This document shows, in pieces, positions 8,694-17,152 of a stretch of 64,000 bases of DNA (position 1 is the stretch's first letter; each line of letters opens with the position of its first letter). The DNA is from Alkalihalobacillus sp. LMS39. GTDB taxonomy: Bacteria > Bacillota > Bacilli > Bacillales > Bacillaceae_F. Under the pieces are notes generated by a model. That model saw only the letters and a list, made by a program, of their open reading frames with translations, had not been told where the DNA came from and ran no database searches. The DNA lies in the NCBI RefSeq assembly GCF_022812285.1, contig NZ_CP093300.1, positions 496,001-560,000 of the forward strand, written 5' to 3'. A program made the position numbers and the translations under genes.

Positions 8694-8850
8694 TGGATAT
8701 GATGTATTCATACATTCGGAATGAGGTAAAAAGTACCAGTTAGGAATTTTGATTCGTAGTATTATTTTACTATTAATCATACCTGAGTAATGATATGATT
8801 GAACTACAAGTATGGAAAAACACAATTTCACTGAAATGGCAAACTTATTG

Positions 8851-8915
8851 AAAAATAGGGACGCAAAACTACAGGCCTAAGGGAAGCTATGGTGGCTGAG
8901 TTACCAAAGGAATGA
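8851..8915 (+). ncRNA. Cyclic di-GMP-I (GEMM-I) riboswitch aptamer
   Basis: The core matches the class I c-di-GMP aptamer. GGGACGCAAAACTACAGG (8858-8875) is the conserved GGNACGCAAAGC...CCGG strand, CCTAAGGG carries the tetraloop-receptor side, and GCTATGGTGGC...GTTACC (8886-8905) is the conserved ATGGTAGC...GGGTTACC strand. It is followed within 20 bases by a strong intrinsic terminator and then by the gene for a GGDEF/EAL c-di-GMP enzyme. This fits transcriptional control of c-di-GMP turnover by its own product. The sign (on or off) depends on the P1/terminator overlap, which I could not fold reliably. No gene lies in 8694-8850. Confidence 0.88.
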
Positions 8916-8922
8916 CTTGAGA

Positions 8923-8956
8923 AAAAAGGTTATTTCCATTTGGAAATAACCTTTTT
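8923..8956 (+). terminator. Riboswitch expression-platform terminator
   Basis: An AAAAGGTTATTTCC stem pairs with GGAAATAACCTTTT around a four-base ATTT loop, with a T run. It lies immediately after the c-di-GMP aptamer and about 85 bases before the GGDEF/EAL start codon, so transcripts must read through it to express that gene. Confidence 0.88.
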
Positions 8957-9000
8957 GGTATAGCAGTGAAGCTTTGAAAACTTATTCTAGAAGAATTTAG
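8954..9000. repeat. Partial copy of the TATAGCAGTGAAGC repeat module
   Basis: TGGTATAGCAGTGAAGCTTT and the following TTATTCTAGAAGAA match the left module of the composite repeats at 6680 and 36240. It is inserted between the riboswitch terminator and the start of the GGDEF/EAL gene, so it lies in that gene's leader. Confidence 0.8.
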
Positions 9001-9039
9001 TACCTTCATACTCCACTACGAGATCGGAGTGAGATTATA

Positions 9040-11283
9040 ATGCTACAAAAAAATAAAGCTGCCTTCGTTTATATCATTTCAATGATTGCTATTTATTATG
9101 GTTGGCTTATTATTTTTAATGATAATGATTGGTTTAAAGGGGTAGGATCGATTCTATTTCCAATTATTGCAGGTGTCATTAGTTTATTTTGGATATTCCC
9201 TGCTTTTTATAAGGATAAAAGCAAAAATCGATATTTTTGGTTGCTTTTATGGATAGGAATTGTCATTTACTTAATTGGAAATATCATATGGCTATTATCC
9301 TTTATTGAAACGAACAATTCCCTTTTTCCAGACTCTTCTGCCCTTTGTTGGATGATTACGTATCTTGTGTTTTTAGTTGCATTAGTATACAAAATGATGA
9401 TCAACTTTACTTTTGCAATAAAAACTTATTTATTTAATGTATGTATTTTTATTACAGTGGCTATTTCGGTTGTTGTTCACTTTTTAATAGCACCTGTTCT
9501 TCTTCTTTCTGAGAATTCAATGCTTTTAACTGTGATGGGGTTAGCTTATCCTATATTTAGTTTAAGTATGTTATTTATAATTATTTGCCTTCACTTTTTA
9601 TCTAAATATAGTAATGAGAGGCAAACCTTATTGTTCATTAATATCGGTTTTCTTTTTCAAATTATTGTAGACTTTATATCTGGATATTTAATTTATATTG
9701 AGAATTACCAAATGGGGAGTTGGTTGGACCCATTTTGGACAATTGCCCTCTTATTTTTTGGTTTAGCTGGTTTAGTTGCTCAACAAAATCTCAATTCACC
9801 TATTGCTACTAATGAAGATTATATCGAAGGAAAAGAAAGATGGTTTCCTTATGTTATTAGTATTTTACTTGTCATTATCTTTATATTTGAAGCAGAGTGG
9901 ATGATAACTCCAATGGGGATAGGGTTAGCCATCGTCTTTATTATGATTATTGGCAGGCAACTTGTCATTATGAAGAAAAATGATGTGTTAATGAAGGAAT
10001 ATCGTCATATGGCTTATCATGATGGATTAACTGAACTAAAAAATCGGTCCAGTTTCCAAATCGAAGTGGACTGTTTTGTTGAAAAGGCGAAGACGCTAAA
10101 TACTAGTGTCGCTGTTTTATTATTAGACTTAGATCGATTTAAACACGTTAATGACACGTTAGGACATGATATTGGTGACCAATTATTAATTAAAGCATCT
10201 GAACGTTTAAAACAAACTGCGAGCAAAGAGAGTACTGTTTACCGACTTGGGGGGGATGAGTTTGTTCTCGTTCTCACTGATGCAACAAAAGTACAAAGTA
10301 TTGCTTTAGCGGAAACAATTATAAACGAATTTAAGCAGCCTTTTTCATTAGGACATCATGAAGTTAAGATTACGCCGAGTATTGGGATTAGTTTGTATCC
10401 TGAAAATGGCCAGTCGAGTGAAGCTTTATTAAAAGCAGCAGACACGGCGATGTATTTGGCCAAAAACAAAGGGAGAAACAATTATCAATTTTTTGATTTA
10501 CAACTAAATGAAAAAATGACGCGTCGAATGGTCTTAGAAAATGAATTGCATAAAGCAATTGAAAAAAAAGAACTGTCTCTGTTTTATCAACCAAAAGTAG
10601 AATTAAACAGCCGAGAAATGGTTGGGATGGAAGCATTGTTACGTTGGAATCACCCAGTATTAGGAATGATTTCTCCACTTGAATTCATTCCGATTGCTGA
10701 AGAAACAGGACAAATAGTAGCCATCGGTGAATGGGTGTTAAAGACAGCTTGTATGCAAAACAAACAATGGCAAGAAAAAGGATTCCCTCCTCTTTGTGTA
10801 TCGGTAAATGTGTCCGTTCGGCAATTTCAAACAGGTAATTTTGTCAATACAGTAAAAGTTGTGTTAGAAGAGACAAAACTTCACCCCGCTTTTTTGGAAC
10901 TAGAGATAACAGAAAGTATATTACAAAATGTCGATGAATCTCTTCAAGTCATAAAAGGGTTAAAAGAAATGGGTGTGAAAACGGCCATTGATGACTTTGG
11001 AAAAGGATACTCTTCCTTGCACATTTTGAGAGAACTACCAATTGATACGATTAAAATAGATAAAATATTTATCGATGATCTTATGAGTCAAACGAATGAC
11101 TCCATGGTGAAGACGATTATAGACCTCGGACTGAATTTAAACCTCAAGGTTGTAGCAGAAGGGGTAGAATCGGAGCAACAAGTAAAAGCATTAGCTCATT
11201 ATAACTGTGGTTATGGACAAGGCTATTTGTTTTTAAAACCTGTTTCAAGTAAGGAGTTTGAACTTTATTTAGAACAACTGTAG
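9040..11283 (+). CDS. Membrane GGDEF/EAL bifunctional c-di-GMP protein
   Basis: A 747-residue protein with about eight or nine N-terminal membrane segments (about residues 8-300), then a diguanylate cyclase domain with intact GGDEF at 404-408, then a phosphodiesterase domain with EAL at 531-533, ITES, the DDFG metal site and the EGVE motif. Both halves keep their catalytic signatures. The usual RxxD inhibitory site before GGDEF is replaced by KEST, so feedback at that site is probably absent. GGAGTGA precedes the ATG. Control is visible: a c-di-GMP-I riboswitch and terminator lie in the leader. Which activity dominates in the cell cannot be read from sequence. Confidence 0.93.
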   Translation: MLQKNKAAFVYIISMIAIYYGWLIIFNDNDWFKGVGSILFPIIAGVISLFWIFPAFYKDKSKNRYFWLLLWIGIVIYLIGNIIWLLSFIETNNSLFPDSSALCWMITYLVFLVALVYKMMINFTFAIKTYLFNVCIFITVAISVVVHFLIAPVLLLSENSMLLTVMGLAYPIFSLSMLFIIICLHFLSKYSNERQTLLFINIGFLFQIIVDFISGYLIYIENYQMGSWLDPFWTIALLFFGLAGLVAQQNLNSPIATNEDYIEGKERWFPYVISILLVIIFIFEAEWMITPMGIGLAIVFIMIIGRQLVIMKKNDVLMKEYRHMAYHDGLTELKNRSSFQIEVDCFVEKAKTLNTSVAVLLLDLDRFKHVNDTLGHDIGDQLLIKASERLKQTASKESTVYRLGGDEFVLVLTDATKVQSIALAETIINEFKQPFSLGHHEVKITPSIGISLYPENGQSSEALLKAADTAMYLAKNKGRNNYQFFDLQLNEKMTRRMVLENELHKAIEKKELSLFYQPKVELNSREMVGMEALLRWNHPVLGMISPLEFIPIAEETGQIVAIGEWVLKTACMQNKQWQEKGFPPLCVSVNVSVRQFQTGNFVNTVKVVLEETKLHPAFLELEITESILQNVDESLQVIKGLKEMGVKTAIDDFGKGYSSLHILRELPIDTIKIDKIFIDDLMSQTNDSMVKTIIDLGLNLNLKVVAEGVESEQQVKALAHYNCGYGQGYLFLKPVSSKEFELYLEQL

Positions 11284-11366
11284 ATAAGTCCACTTGTTTT
11301 CGTAGTTCGGCATTTTGAAAAAAAGATAGATTGATAGTTTTGTCATAAAACAAAAGGATGAGGACT

Positions 11367-13127
11367 GTGAATAAACAAATTTTAACTTTTAAATGTCTAA
11401 TTATTTTCATTTTGACTTTTCTATTATTTCCTTTATCTTATGAATCAGCTGCTACAAAAGAGTGGACAATCGAGGAGATCGAACAACAGCTCGTTAAAGA
11501 TGAAGAATATAAAGAAATAATAGAGTATTTTAACCTTCATAAAAAACAGATAAAACAAACAAATACCGGGATGTATTACTATCTTAACGGTATTGTGCAA
11601 GTTATAAATAATGATTATAACGAAGCTTATATAAGCTTTGAAAAAGCATTAGCGAGGAGTATGGACACAAACCAAATCGACTTAGCCATTGCGGTATTAA
11701 AACAATTGGTGTTACTCAATGATGTATATGCTGATAGTGGAAGCCTAGTAGAGTATGGAAATCAATTACTACAATTAGCAAAGCAAAATGAAGATGTTGA
11801 AACAGAAATGTTTGCCTATAACACGATTGGACTTGCTTTTTATTATATTGCTAATGACGATAAAGCGGCAGAGCTTTTAGATTATATGTTGCTTTTAGCA
11901 CATGAACAGGACAATACATTCTATCAAGGAATCTATTATGCGATAATAGGGCATATTTCTTATTCTTATCAGGAATTCGAAACGGCCGAAACGTATTATG
12001 AAGAAGCGTTAACATTGTTTGGAGCGGTCGATAGTGGAGAGGTAATAAATGTTAACATCATGACAGAAGCCTCTCTACTATTAACTAAAAGTCAGTTAGT
12101 AGAAAATAAGGATAGTGATGAAATCGTTTTAGAAATAGATAAACTCATTAAACAAGCAGACAAACGTTATAACAAAACTGGAATGGTCGCTCTTTTATAT
12201 ATTTTAAAAGGTCAAATCGAACAACAGTTTACAGAACATCAAAATGCTGTTACTAGCTATGAAAAAAGTGAAGCGCTAATTAAAAGTATCAACCATGTAC
12301 CTAAAGCTTTTGATCCAGAGAGAACGATTCACTTTTTACTAGCTAAGGCGCATTATGATAATGGTGATTATCTTCAAGCTGCAGATTTATTTATGGGGAT
12401 AGCTGAAATGGATGAGAATCCAGATGTTTTAAAAAATATAGATGAAGTGACATCAAAGATGAGAAGTTTTACAGAAAAGGATTTAACTGACCGTATTTCA
12501 ACTCTTACGATGTTGCAAGAAGCACAAAAGCAACAAATCTTTTGGCAAAGAACGGTCTTAGTAATATTTGTATTCGGAATTATTATCTTATTACGGGCGT
12601 TTATTTTAAAGCGCAAGGAAAATAAAAAAGTGAATCTATTAAAAAATGAACTATACATTCAGTCGATAACAGATGGTTTAACAGGTGTATATAATCGAAA
12701 ACGAATATTTGAAATCTTAAATTCAGAAAAAGAAAATTGTGGCGTAGCTCTTATTGATATTGATAATTTCAAGTTAATAAATGATTCATTAGGTTATTTA
12801 GTTGGCGATGAGGTTCTAAAAAAAGTCGTCGAAACGATTCAGACCTCTATAAGACAAAATGATGAGGTTGGAAGGTATGGTGGAGAGGAATTTCTAATTG
12901 TGTTTAAAGAAACAAATCTGCATGAGGCTGTTTCTATTGTGGAAAGAGTTCGAAAAAACGTCGAATCCATTCAATGGGAATATGAAGGATTAAAAACGAC
13001 GATTAGTGTCGGAGTTTCGACAAAATCAAATAAAGATGCAGAAGAAGTGTTTAAGAAAGTAGATAATCTTGTACACGAAGCAAAAAGAACGGGAAAAAAT
13101 AAAGTGGTTTTTAATGAAGCGAAATGA
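11367..13127 (+). CDS. TPR-repeat diguanylate cyclase (GGDEF)
   Basis: Probable c-di-GMP synthase of about 586 residues. A signal peptide or membrane segment lies at about residues 5-25, an outer region of TPR-like helical repeats at about 60-370, a membrane segment at about 391-412, and a GGDEF domain at the C-terminus with active-site GGEEF near residue 505. An intact RxxD inhibitory site (RQND) sits five residues before it, so product inhibition is likely. This contrasts with the preceding GGDEF/EAL protein. Start chosen at GTG 11367 with AAGGATGAGG upstream; ATG 11358 overlaps that site and is less likely. It lies 83 bases after the GGDEF/EAL stop. Confidence 0.88.
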   Translation: MNKQILTFKCLIIFILTFLLFPLSYESAATKEWTIEEIEQQLVKDEEYKEIIEYFNLHKKQIKQTNTGMYYYLNGIVQVINNDYNEAYISFEKALARSMDTNQIDLAIAVLKQLVLLNDVYADSGSLVEYGNQLLQLAKQNEDVETEMFAYNTIGLAFYYIANDDKAAELLDYMLLLAHEQDNTFYQGIYYAIIGHISYSYQEFETAETYYEEALTLFGAVDSGEVINVNIMTEASLLLTKSQLVENKDSDEIVLEIDKLIKQADKRYNKTGMVALLYILKGQIEQQFTEHQNAVTSYEKSEALIKSINHVPKAFDPERTIHFLLAKAHYDNGDYLQAADLFMGIAEMDENPDVLKNIDEVTSKMRSFTEKDLTDRISTLTMLQEAQKQQIFWQRTVLVIFVFGIIILLRAFILKRKENKKVNLLKNELYIQSITDGLTGVYNRKRIFEILNSEKENCGVALIDIDNFKLINDSLGYLVGDEVLKKVVETIQTSIRQNDEVGRYGGEEFLIVFKETNLHEAVSIVERVRKNVESIQWEYEGLKTTISVGVSTKSNKDAEEVFKKVDNLVHEAKRTGKNKVVFNEAK

Positions 13128-13167
13128 ACTCAGAAAAACACAGTTGTCCCATTAGAAAACAAGAAAC

Positions 13168-13208
13168 TTTCACTCATCTTAAACGTATAATAGGTGAGTG
13201 TCCTTTTT
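13168..13208 (+). terminator. Probable terminator after the TPR-GGDEF gene
   Basis: CACTCAtC and GGTGAGTG can pair across a loop of about 16 bases, followed by CCTTTTTC. It sits between the stop at 13127 and the start chosen for the next gene at 13235. Confidence 0.55.
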
Positions 13209-13234
13209 CTTTCGAAATGAAAGAGGTGAGTTTA

Positions 13235-13681
13235 GTGGGAAACGAAAAAATTCCTTTTAAGGACGAATCGTTTTGGATGAAAACCTTAATCGTAAGCACT
13301 ATATTGGTGATAGTAACGTTAGCGATTGGTGTAGTGTTTGCTCTATATTATTTTGGTTTATTAGGTTTATTTAACATTTTAGGAGTTCAATATGATTCAC
13401 TATTTGGCTTGTTTTTGTTTGTTTTGTTTTATTTTTTACTGGGTATTCCAGGGGATGTTGTAGTCAATTCATTTGTATTACTATTGCGTAGGGGAGCAAC
13501 AAACGAGAGCTTTCTTAGATGGGGAACGTTATTTATAAGGTTTTTAGTTAATTGGTCGATTCTTTCACTCTTGCATTATGCGATGCATTCGATCGCCATT
13601 ACGACGGTTACACAGGTAGTCGTTGCCTTAGGGGTTGCGGTTGTTGAAACAGTGTTTGATAAAGAAAGTAAGAAAGGTTGA
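13235..13681 (+). CDS. YrvL-like membrane protein
   Basis: A membrane protein of 148 residues with four predicted hydrophobic segments. It resembles B. subtilis YrvL: a FWMKT-type N-terminus, an ALYYFGLLGLFNILGVQYDS segment, an FLLGIPGDVVV segment and the ending VVVALGVAVVETVFD. YrvL-family proteins in B. subtilis affect sigma-I related regulation, which is known of the family and not shown here. The frame runs 37 codons further upstream, to 13124, but GTG 13235 has AGAGGTGA directly before it and the upstream part is unlike the family. Another gene could fit the same topology, so the family call is moderate. Confidence 0.6.
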   Translation: MGNEKIPFKDESFWMKTLIVSTILVIVTLAIGVVFALYYFGLLGLFNILGVQYDSLFGLFLFVLFYFLLGIPGDVVVNSFVLLLRRGATNESFLRWGTLFIRFLVNWSILSLLHYAMHSIAITTVTQVVVALGVAVVETVFDKESKKG

Positions 13682-13703
13682 CTTAAAGGTCAACCTTTCT
13701 CTG
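13671..13703 (+). terminator. Terminator overlapping the YrvL-like gene stop
   Basis: AGAAAGGTTGAC pairs perfectly with GTCAACCTTTCT around a six-base loop. The stem includes the stop codon itself. Confidence 0.8.
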
Positions 13704-13785
13704 CTCAATTGTACAGCTGAACTAGTGAAATTTATTGGAAAGAGTTGAAGGGATAGTGCTAAAGTTTTATAATAAAAGCTATGTA

Positions 13786-13814
13786 TTGACGTGATGTAAA
13801 TGACATATTTATAA
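13786..13814 (+). promoter_or_regulatory. Probable sigma-A promoter for rsbQ-rsbP
   Basis: TTGACG (13786-13791) and TTATAA (13809-13814) are separated by 17 bases, about 15 bases before the rsbQ start codon. The close match to the housekeeping consensus agrees with rsbQP of B. subtilis being transcribed by the housekeeping holoenzyme. Confidence 0.5.
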
Positions 13815-13829
13815 AGAATGGAGCTAACT

Positions 13830-14642
13830 ATGATAAATGATGTTCTACAACGAAATAATGTGAACATTTCAGGAAAAGGAAAGCAAACGATGATGTTTGC
13901 GCATGGCTTTGGTTGTGATCAAAACATGTGGAAAGAAGTGGCTCGAGAGTTTGAAAACGATTACCAAGTGGTTTTATTTGATTTTGTTGGTGCAGGAAAA
14001 TCAGATATTAAAGCATATGACAGTTTGAAATACAATTCTTTATTAGGCTATGCCCAAGATGTTATTGAAATTTGTGAAGCTTTACAAGTCGAAGATGTTA
14101 TTTTTGTAGGGCATTCCGTTGGAAGTATGATAGGAATTCTTGCTTCCATTAAAGAGCCTAAACGATTTAGTCGAATGGTTCTTGTTGGACCTTCGCCATG
14201 TTATTTAGATGACGAACCGTATAAAGGTGGATTTACACGTGAAGACTTATTAGGAATACTGGAGATGATGGACAAAAATTATATCGGTTGGGCTCATTTT
14301 TTTGCACCAATTGTAATGGAAAACAATGAACAACCACATTTAACTAATCGCTTAGAAGAAAGCTTTTGTACGACAGACCCGATTGTGGCACGTCAATTTG
14401 CAGAGGTCACTTTTTTTTCTGACCATCGAAAAAGTTTAGTGGAAGTGTCCGTTCCGTCCTTAATCCTGCATTGTAAAGAGGATAAAATTGCGCCTTTAGA
14501 TGTGGCTCATTATATGTGTGATAATCTATATAAAACTAAACTCCAAGTGATTGATGGAGCGGGTCATTGTCCACATTTATCCCACCCAAAAGAGACAACA
14601 GCATTTATTCAGCAATATTTAGCGACAGCACAAGAGAATTGA
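13830..14642 (+). CDS. rsbQ: RsbQ, alpha/beta hydrolase of the energy-stress pathway
   Basis: A 270-residue alpha/beta hydrolase that matches B. subtilis RsbQ along its whole length. Shared segments include FAHGFGCDQNMW, LFDFVGAGKSD, VLVGPSPCYL, MMDKNYIGWA and the ending DGAGHCPHLSHP. The nucleophile serine is in GHSVGS, the catalytic histidine in GHCPH, and the acid lies in the KEDKIAP loop. RsbQ is needed for RsbP to activate sigma-B under energy stress, presumably by making or delivering a small ligand to the PAS domain. Start chosen at ATG 13830 because GGAG lies six bases upstream; the ATG 12 bases earlier overlaps it. rsbP follows after 12 bases. Confidence 0.95.
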   Translation: MINDVLQRNNVNISGKGKQTMMFAHGFGCDQNMWKEVAREFENDYQVVLFDFVGAGKSDIKAYDSLKYNSLLGYAQDVIEICEALQVEDVIFVGHSVGSMIGILASIKEPKRFSRMVLVGPSPCYLDDEPYKGGFTREDLLGILEMMDKNYIGWAHFFAPIVMENNEQPHLTNRLEESFCTTDPIVARQFAEVTFFSDHRKSLVEVSVPSLILHCKEDKIAPLDVAHYMCDNLYKTKLQVIDGAGHCPHLSHPKETTAFIQQYLATAQEN

Positions 14643-14654
14643 CGGGGTGTTGAA

Positions 14655-15863
14655 ATGGAAGAGCAATTAGACTTTGCTCCATGTGGGTATTTGGCGCTTA
14701 CAGATGAGGGCAAAATTGAAACAATGAATCAAACACTTCTTGACTTAGTCGGTTATGAACGTCAAGAACTATTAGGGGAAAATATAAATGAAATATTAGA
14801 TAAGCCTGCACAAACCTTTTGTCAGTTATACCTTTTTCCTTTAATGAAACTGGGCAGAAAAGTAGAAGAACTTTATTTGTCATTACGTTCAAAAGCAGGT
14901 GATGAGATTCCGGTTTTAATAAACGGAAATCGACGGAAGAATGAGAATGGGAATGAAGTTAATGAATGTGTTCTTATCCCGATGTATAAGCGCAACGAAT
15001 ATGAAAATGAAATATTACAAGCAAAAAAAATCGCAGAACACGCATTATCTGAAAAGGCAAAAGCGAATGAAGAATTAAGAAATGTGCTCGAAATTGTGGA
15101 GTCCCAAAAAAATGAGTTATTGCAAGCAAATAAACAAAATGAGAAGTACCAAGAACGGATGACAAGGGAGTTGGATTTGGCTAAACAAATTCAACATATA
15201 TCATTAACTCCACAAATTAAAACTAACGAAATTGATATCACTACTTTTTATGAGCCTTCTAGCGAGTTATCTGGTGATATTTTTGGATGTTATCAAATTA
15301 ATGAGCAGCAATATGGGATTATTATTCTTGATGTCATGGGGCATGGTGTTTCGTCGGCATTAATAACGATGTCATTACGTTCTTTATTTGAAGGGTTAAT
15401 ATTAAAAGGCAGTGCACCTGATGTTGTCTTATGTGAATTAGATCGCTATCTACAACGACTTTTTCAGTATGACGTCCAAAGCACACATTATGTTACAGGG
15501 ATTTATTTATTGATTGATACAAAAAAACAACAAATCGAATATTTAAATGCTGGCCACCCTTCTGCCATTTGGCTAGACGGTGATGGACAACAGACCGAGC
15601 TTTCTTCAAGTCTACCTCCTCTTGGTATGTTGGAGGGATTGGTTTTTAAAACTCGTTCTTTTTCTTATACTAATGGAGGAAGATTATTGTTGTATACGGA
15701 TGGGGTAACAGATATTATCCCGTACAAGAAAGTAGTTGAACTCGTACACAACCATCACTTGTCTCCAACAAGTGATCTAAAGAAAGGCATTGTGACTCAG
15801 CTTCAAATGATAGACGCAAATCTTGAACAAGATGACCAATGTTTTATTATTGTAGACTTATAG
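14655..15863 (+). CDS. rsbP: RsbP, PAS-domain PP2C phosphatase
   Basis: A 402-residue serine phosphatase. A PAS domain at about residues 5-110 would bind the RsbQ-derived signal. A coiled-coil linker at about 115-180 follows, and then a PPM/PP2C domain with metal-binding aspartates in SGDIFG and LDVMGHG and in the C-terminal YTDGVTD and EQDDQCFI motifs. In B. subtilis RsbP dephosphorylates the anti-anti-sigma factor RsbV and thereby frees sigma-B on energy depletion. The rsbV-rsbW-sigB operon is not in this window, so the targets must lie elsewhere. Organised in tandem with rsbQ, as in B. subtilis. Confidence 0.93.
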   Translation: MEEQLDFAPCGYLALTDEGKIETMNQTLLDLVGYERQELLGENINEILDKPAQTFCQLYLFPLMKLGRKVEELYLSLRSKAGDEIPVLINGNRRKNENGNEVNECVLIPMYKRNEYENEILQAKKIAEHALSEKAKANEELRNVLEIVESQKNELLQANKQNEKYQERMTRELDLAKQIQHISLTPQIKTNEIDITTFYEPSSELSGDIFGCYQINEQQYGIIILDVMGHGVSSALITMSLRSLFEGLILKGSAPDVVLCELDRYLQRLFQYDVQSTHYVTGIYLLIDTKKQQIEYLNAGHPSAIWLDGDGQQTELSSSLPPLGMLEGLVFKTRSFSYTNGGRLLLYTDGVTDIIPYKKVVELVHNHHLSPTSDLKKGIVTQLQMIDANLEQDDQCFIIVDL

Positions 15864-15921
15864 ATGCTTGAAACGATTGTGAAAAAACGGGGAATTTAAC
15901 AATCGTTCTAGCATCTTTTTG
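15862..15921 (+). terminator. Terminator after rsbP
   Basis: GATGCT and GAAACGATTGT form a long stem with ACAATCGTT and AGCATC, followed by TTTTTG. The rest of the gap to 16136 is AT-rich and contains one repeat module, with no gene. Confidence 0.85.
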
Positions 15922-16019
15922 TTTTCTTCCTTTCTAAGCTTGCCTTTGGTCGTTATGATTTAAATGTTTTTTCTTCTATTTTTTTCGATCTTTTCCCTTA
16001 ATTCTTCGTTTAATTTTTT

Positions 16020-16076
16020 TAACATATAAGAAATTTTAGTATAGCAGTGAAGATTTGAAAGCTTATTCTAAATATA
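16020..16076. repeat. Partial copy of the TATAGCAGTGAAGC repeat module
   Basis: AACATATAAGAAA followed by GTATAGCAGTGAAGATTTGA and TTATTCTAAA match the left arm of the composite repeat at 6347. The rest of that repeat is missing here. Confidence 0.75.
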
Positions 16077-16136
16077 CAAATAAATTAGTGTAACTTTTGG
16101 AAACCTATATTTGAAAAAGACAGGGGGTAGAGTTTG

Positions 16137-17141
16137 GTGACAGAACATCATGTGAAATTAACAGGAGCTGAACTAGGTGCCTTGTGGTCGAGTTATATGG
16201 TTGAGAGTGGGAGTAGCCCAATGCTTACATATTTTGTAGAAACAACAGAAGACGAGGAAATAAAAGCGGTCATTAATAAGGCGTTACAGCAATCGAAAAA
16301 AAATTTAAGTGAATTAACAAACTTGTTTAAAGAAGAAGGGTTTCCGATCCCTGTTGGATTTTCAGAAGAAGATGTTAACCTAAAAGCACCTAAATTATAT
16401 TCCGATACATTTGTGTTAAACTTTATTCGTAATTTAGGGAAAGCAGGAATTGAAACGAACGGTGCCGCCTTTTCTTCAGCAGCTAGAGAAGATATTCGTA
16501 AATTATACTTATCGTATTTAAATGCTGCTGCAACAATTGAAGATGAAGCCAAGCAGCTTCTCCTCAACAAAGGGATTTATATTCGACCACCTTTTATTGA
16601 AATGCCAACAGAAGTCACATTTGTTGAAAAAGAAAGCTTTTTACGTGGATGGTTAGGAGAGAGGCGACCACTTATTGCTGATGAGATTGTTCATATTTCT
16701 ATGAATTATACGAATAATGTTTATGGAAAAACATTGTTAATGGGTTTTTCTCAAACAACAAAAGATGAAAAGCTACGTAAATATTATATTCGAGGAATGG
16801 AGTTAGCCAGAGATATTTTAGATACATTAAGTGGCTTGTTAGAAGGAAGTTCATTACCTGTTCCGATGACGTGGGACTCTGAAATTTCAAGCTCGACAGT
16901 TCCACCATTCTCAGATAAACTAATGTTGTTTCAAGCAACTGGATTAAATGCGATTTCACTAGCTCATATTGGTAGTTCTATTGCGATGAGTGTTCGACGT
17001 GATATCGCTGCTAAATATGTAAATCAATTAAAAAATGTAGGATTGTATGCAGAAGATGGAATTGAATTAATGATAAGCTATGGATGGTTTGAACGACCAC
17101 CACAAGCATTAAATCGTTCTGAGTTAGCAATGAAAAAATAA
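16137..17141 (+). CDS. DUF3231 protein with two tandem domains
   Basis: A 334-residue helical protein with two copies of the DUF3231 fold, at about residues 10-165 and 180-330. Both carry similar helices (LTGAELGALWSSYM and EIVHISMNYTNNVYG) and both are followed by a ...LL...G(I/L)Y...RPP ending (GIYIRPPF and GWFERPPQ), pointing to an internal duplication. Such proteins are common in sporulating Bacillaceae and have ferritin-like helical bundles, but no activity is established. The start is GTG 16137 or the adjacent TTG 16134, behind AGGGGGTAGAG. The methyltransferase gene follows after 11 bases, so they probably form one transcript. Confidence 0.85.
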   Translation: MTEHHVKLTGAELGALWSSYMVESGSSPMLTYFVETTEDEEIKAVINKALQQSKKNLSELTNLFKEEGFPIPVGFSEEDVNLKAPKLYSDTFVLNFIRNLGKAGIETNGAAFSSAAREDIRKLYLSYLNAAATIEDEAKQLLLNKGIYIRPPFIEMPTEVTFVEKESFLRGWLGERRPLIADEIVHISMNYTNNVYGKTLLMGFSQTTKDEKLRKYYIRGMELARDILDTLSGLLEGSSLPVPMTWDSEISSSTVPPFSDKLMLFQATGLNAISLAHIGSSIAMSVRRDIAAKYVNQLKNVGLYAEDGIELMISYGWFERPPQALNRSELAMKK

Positions 17142-17152
17142 AAGGAGAGCAT

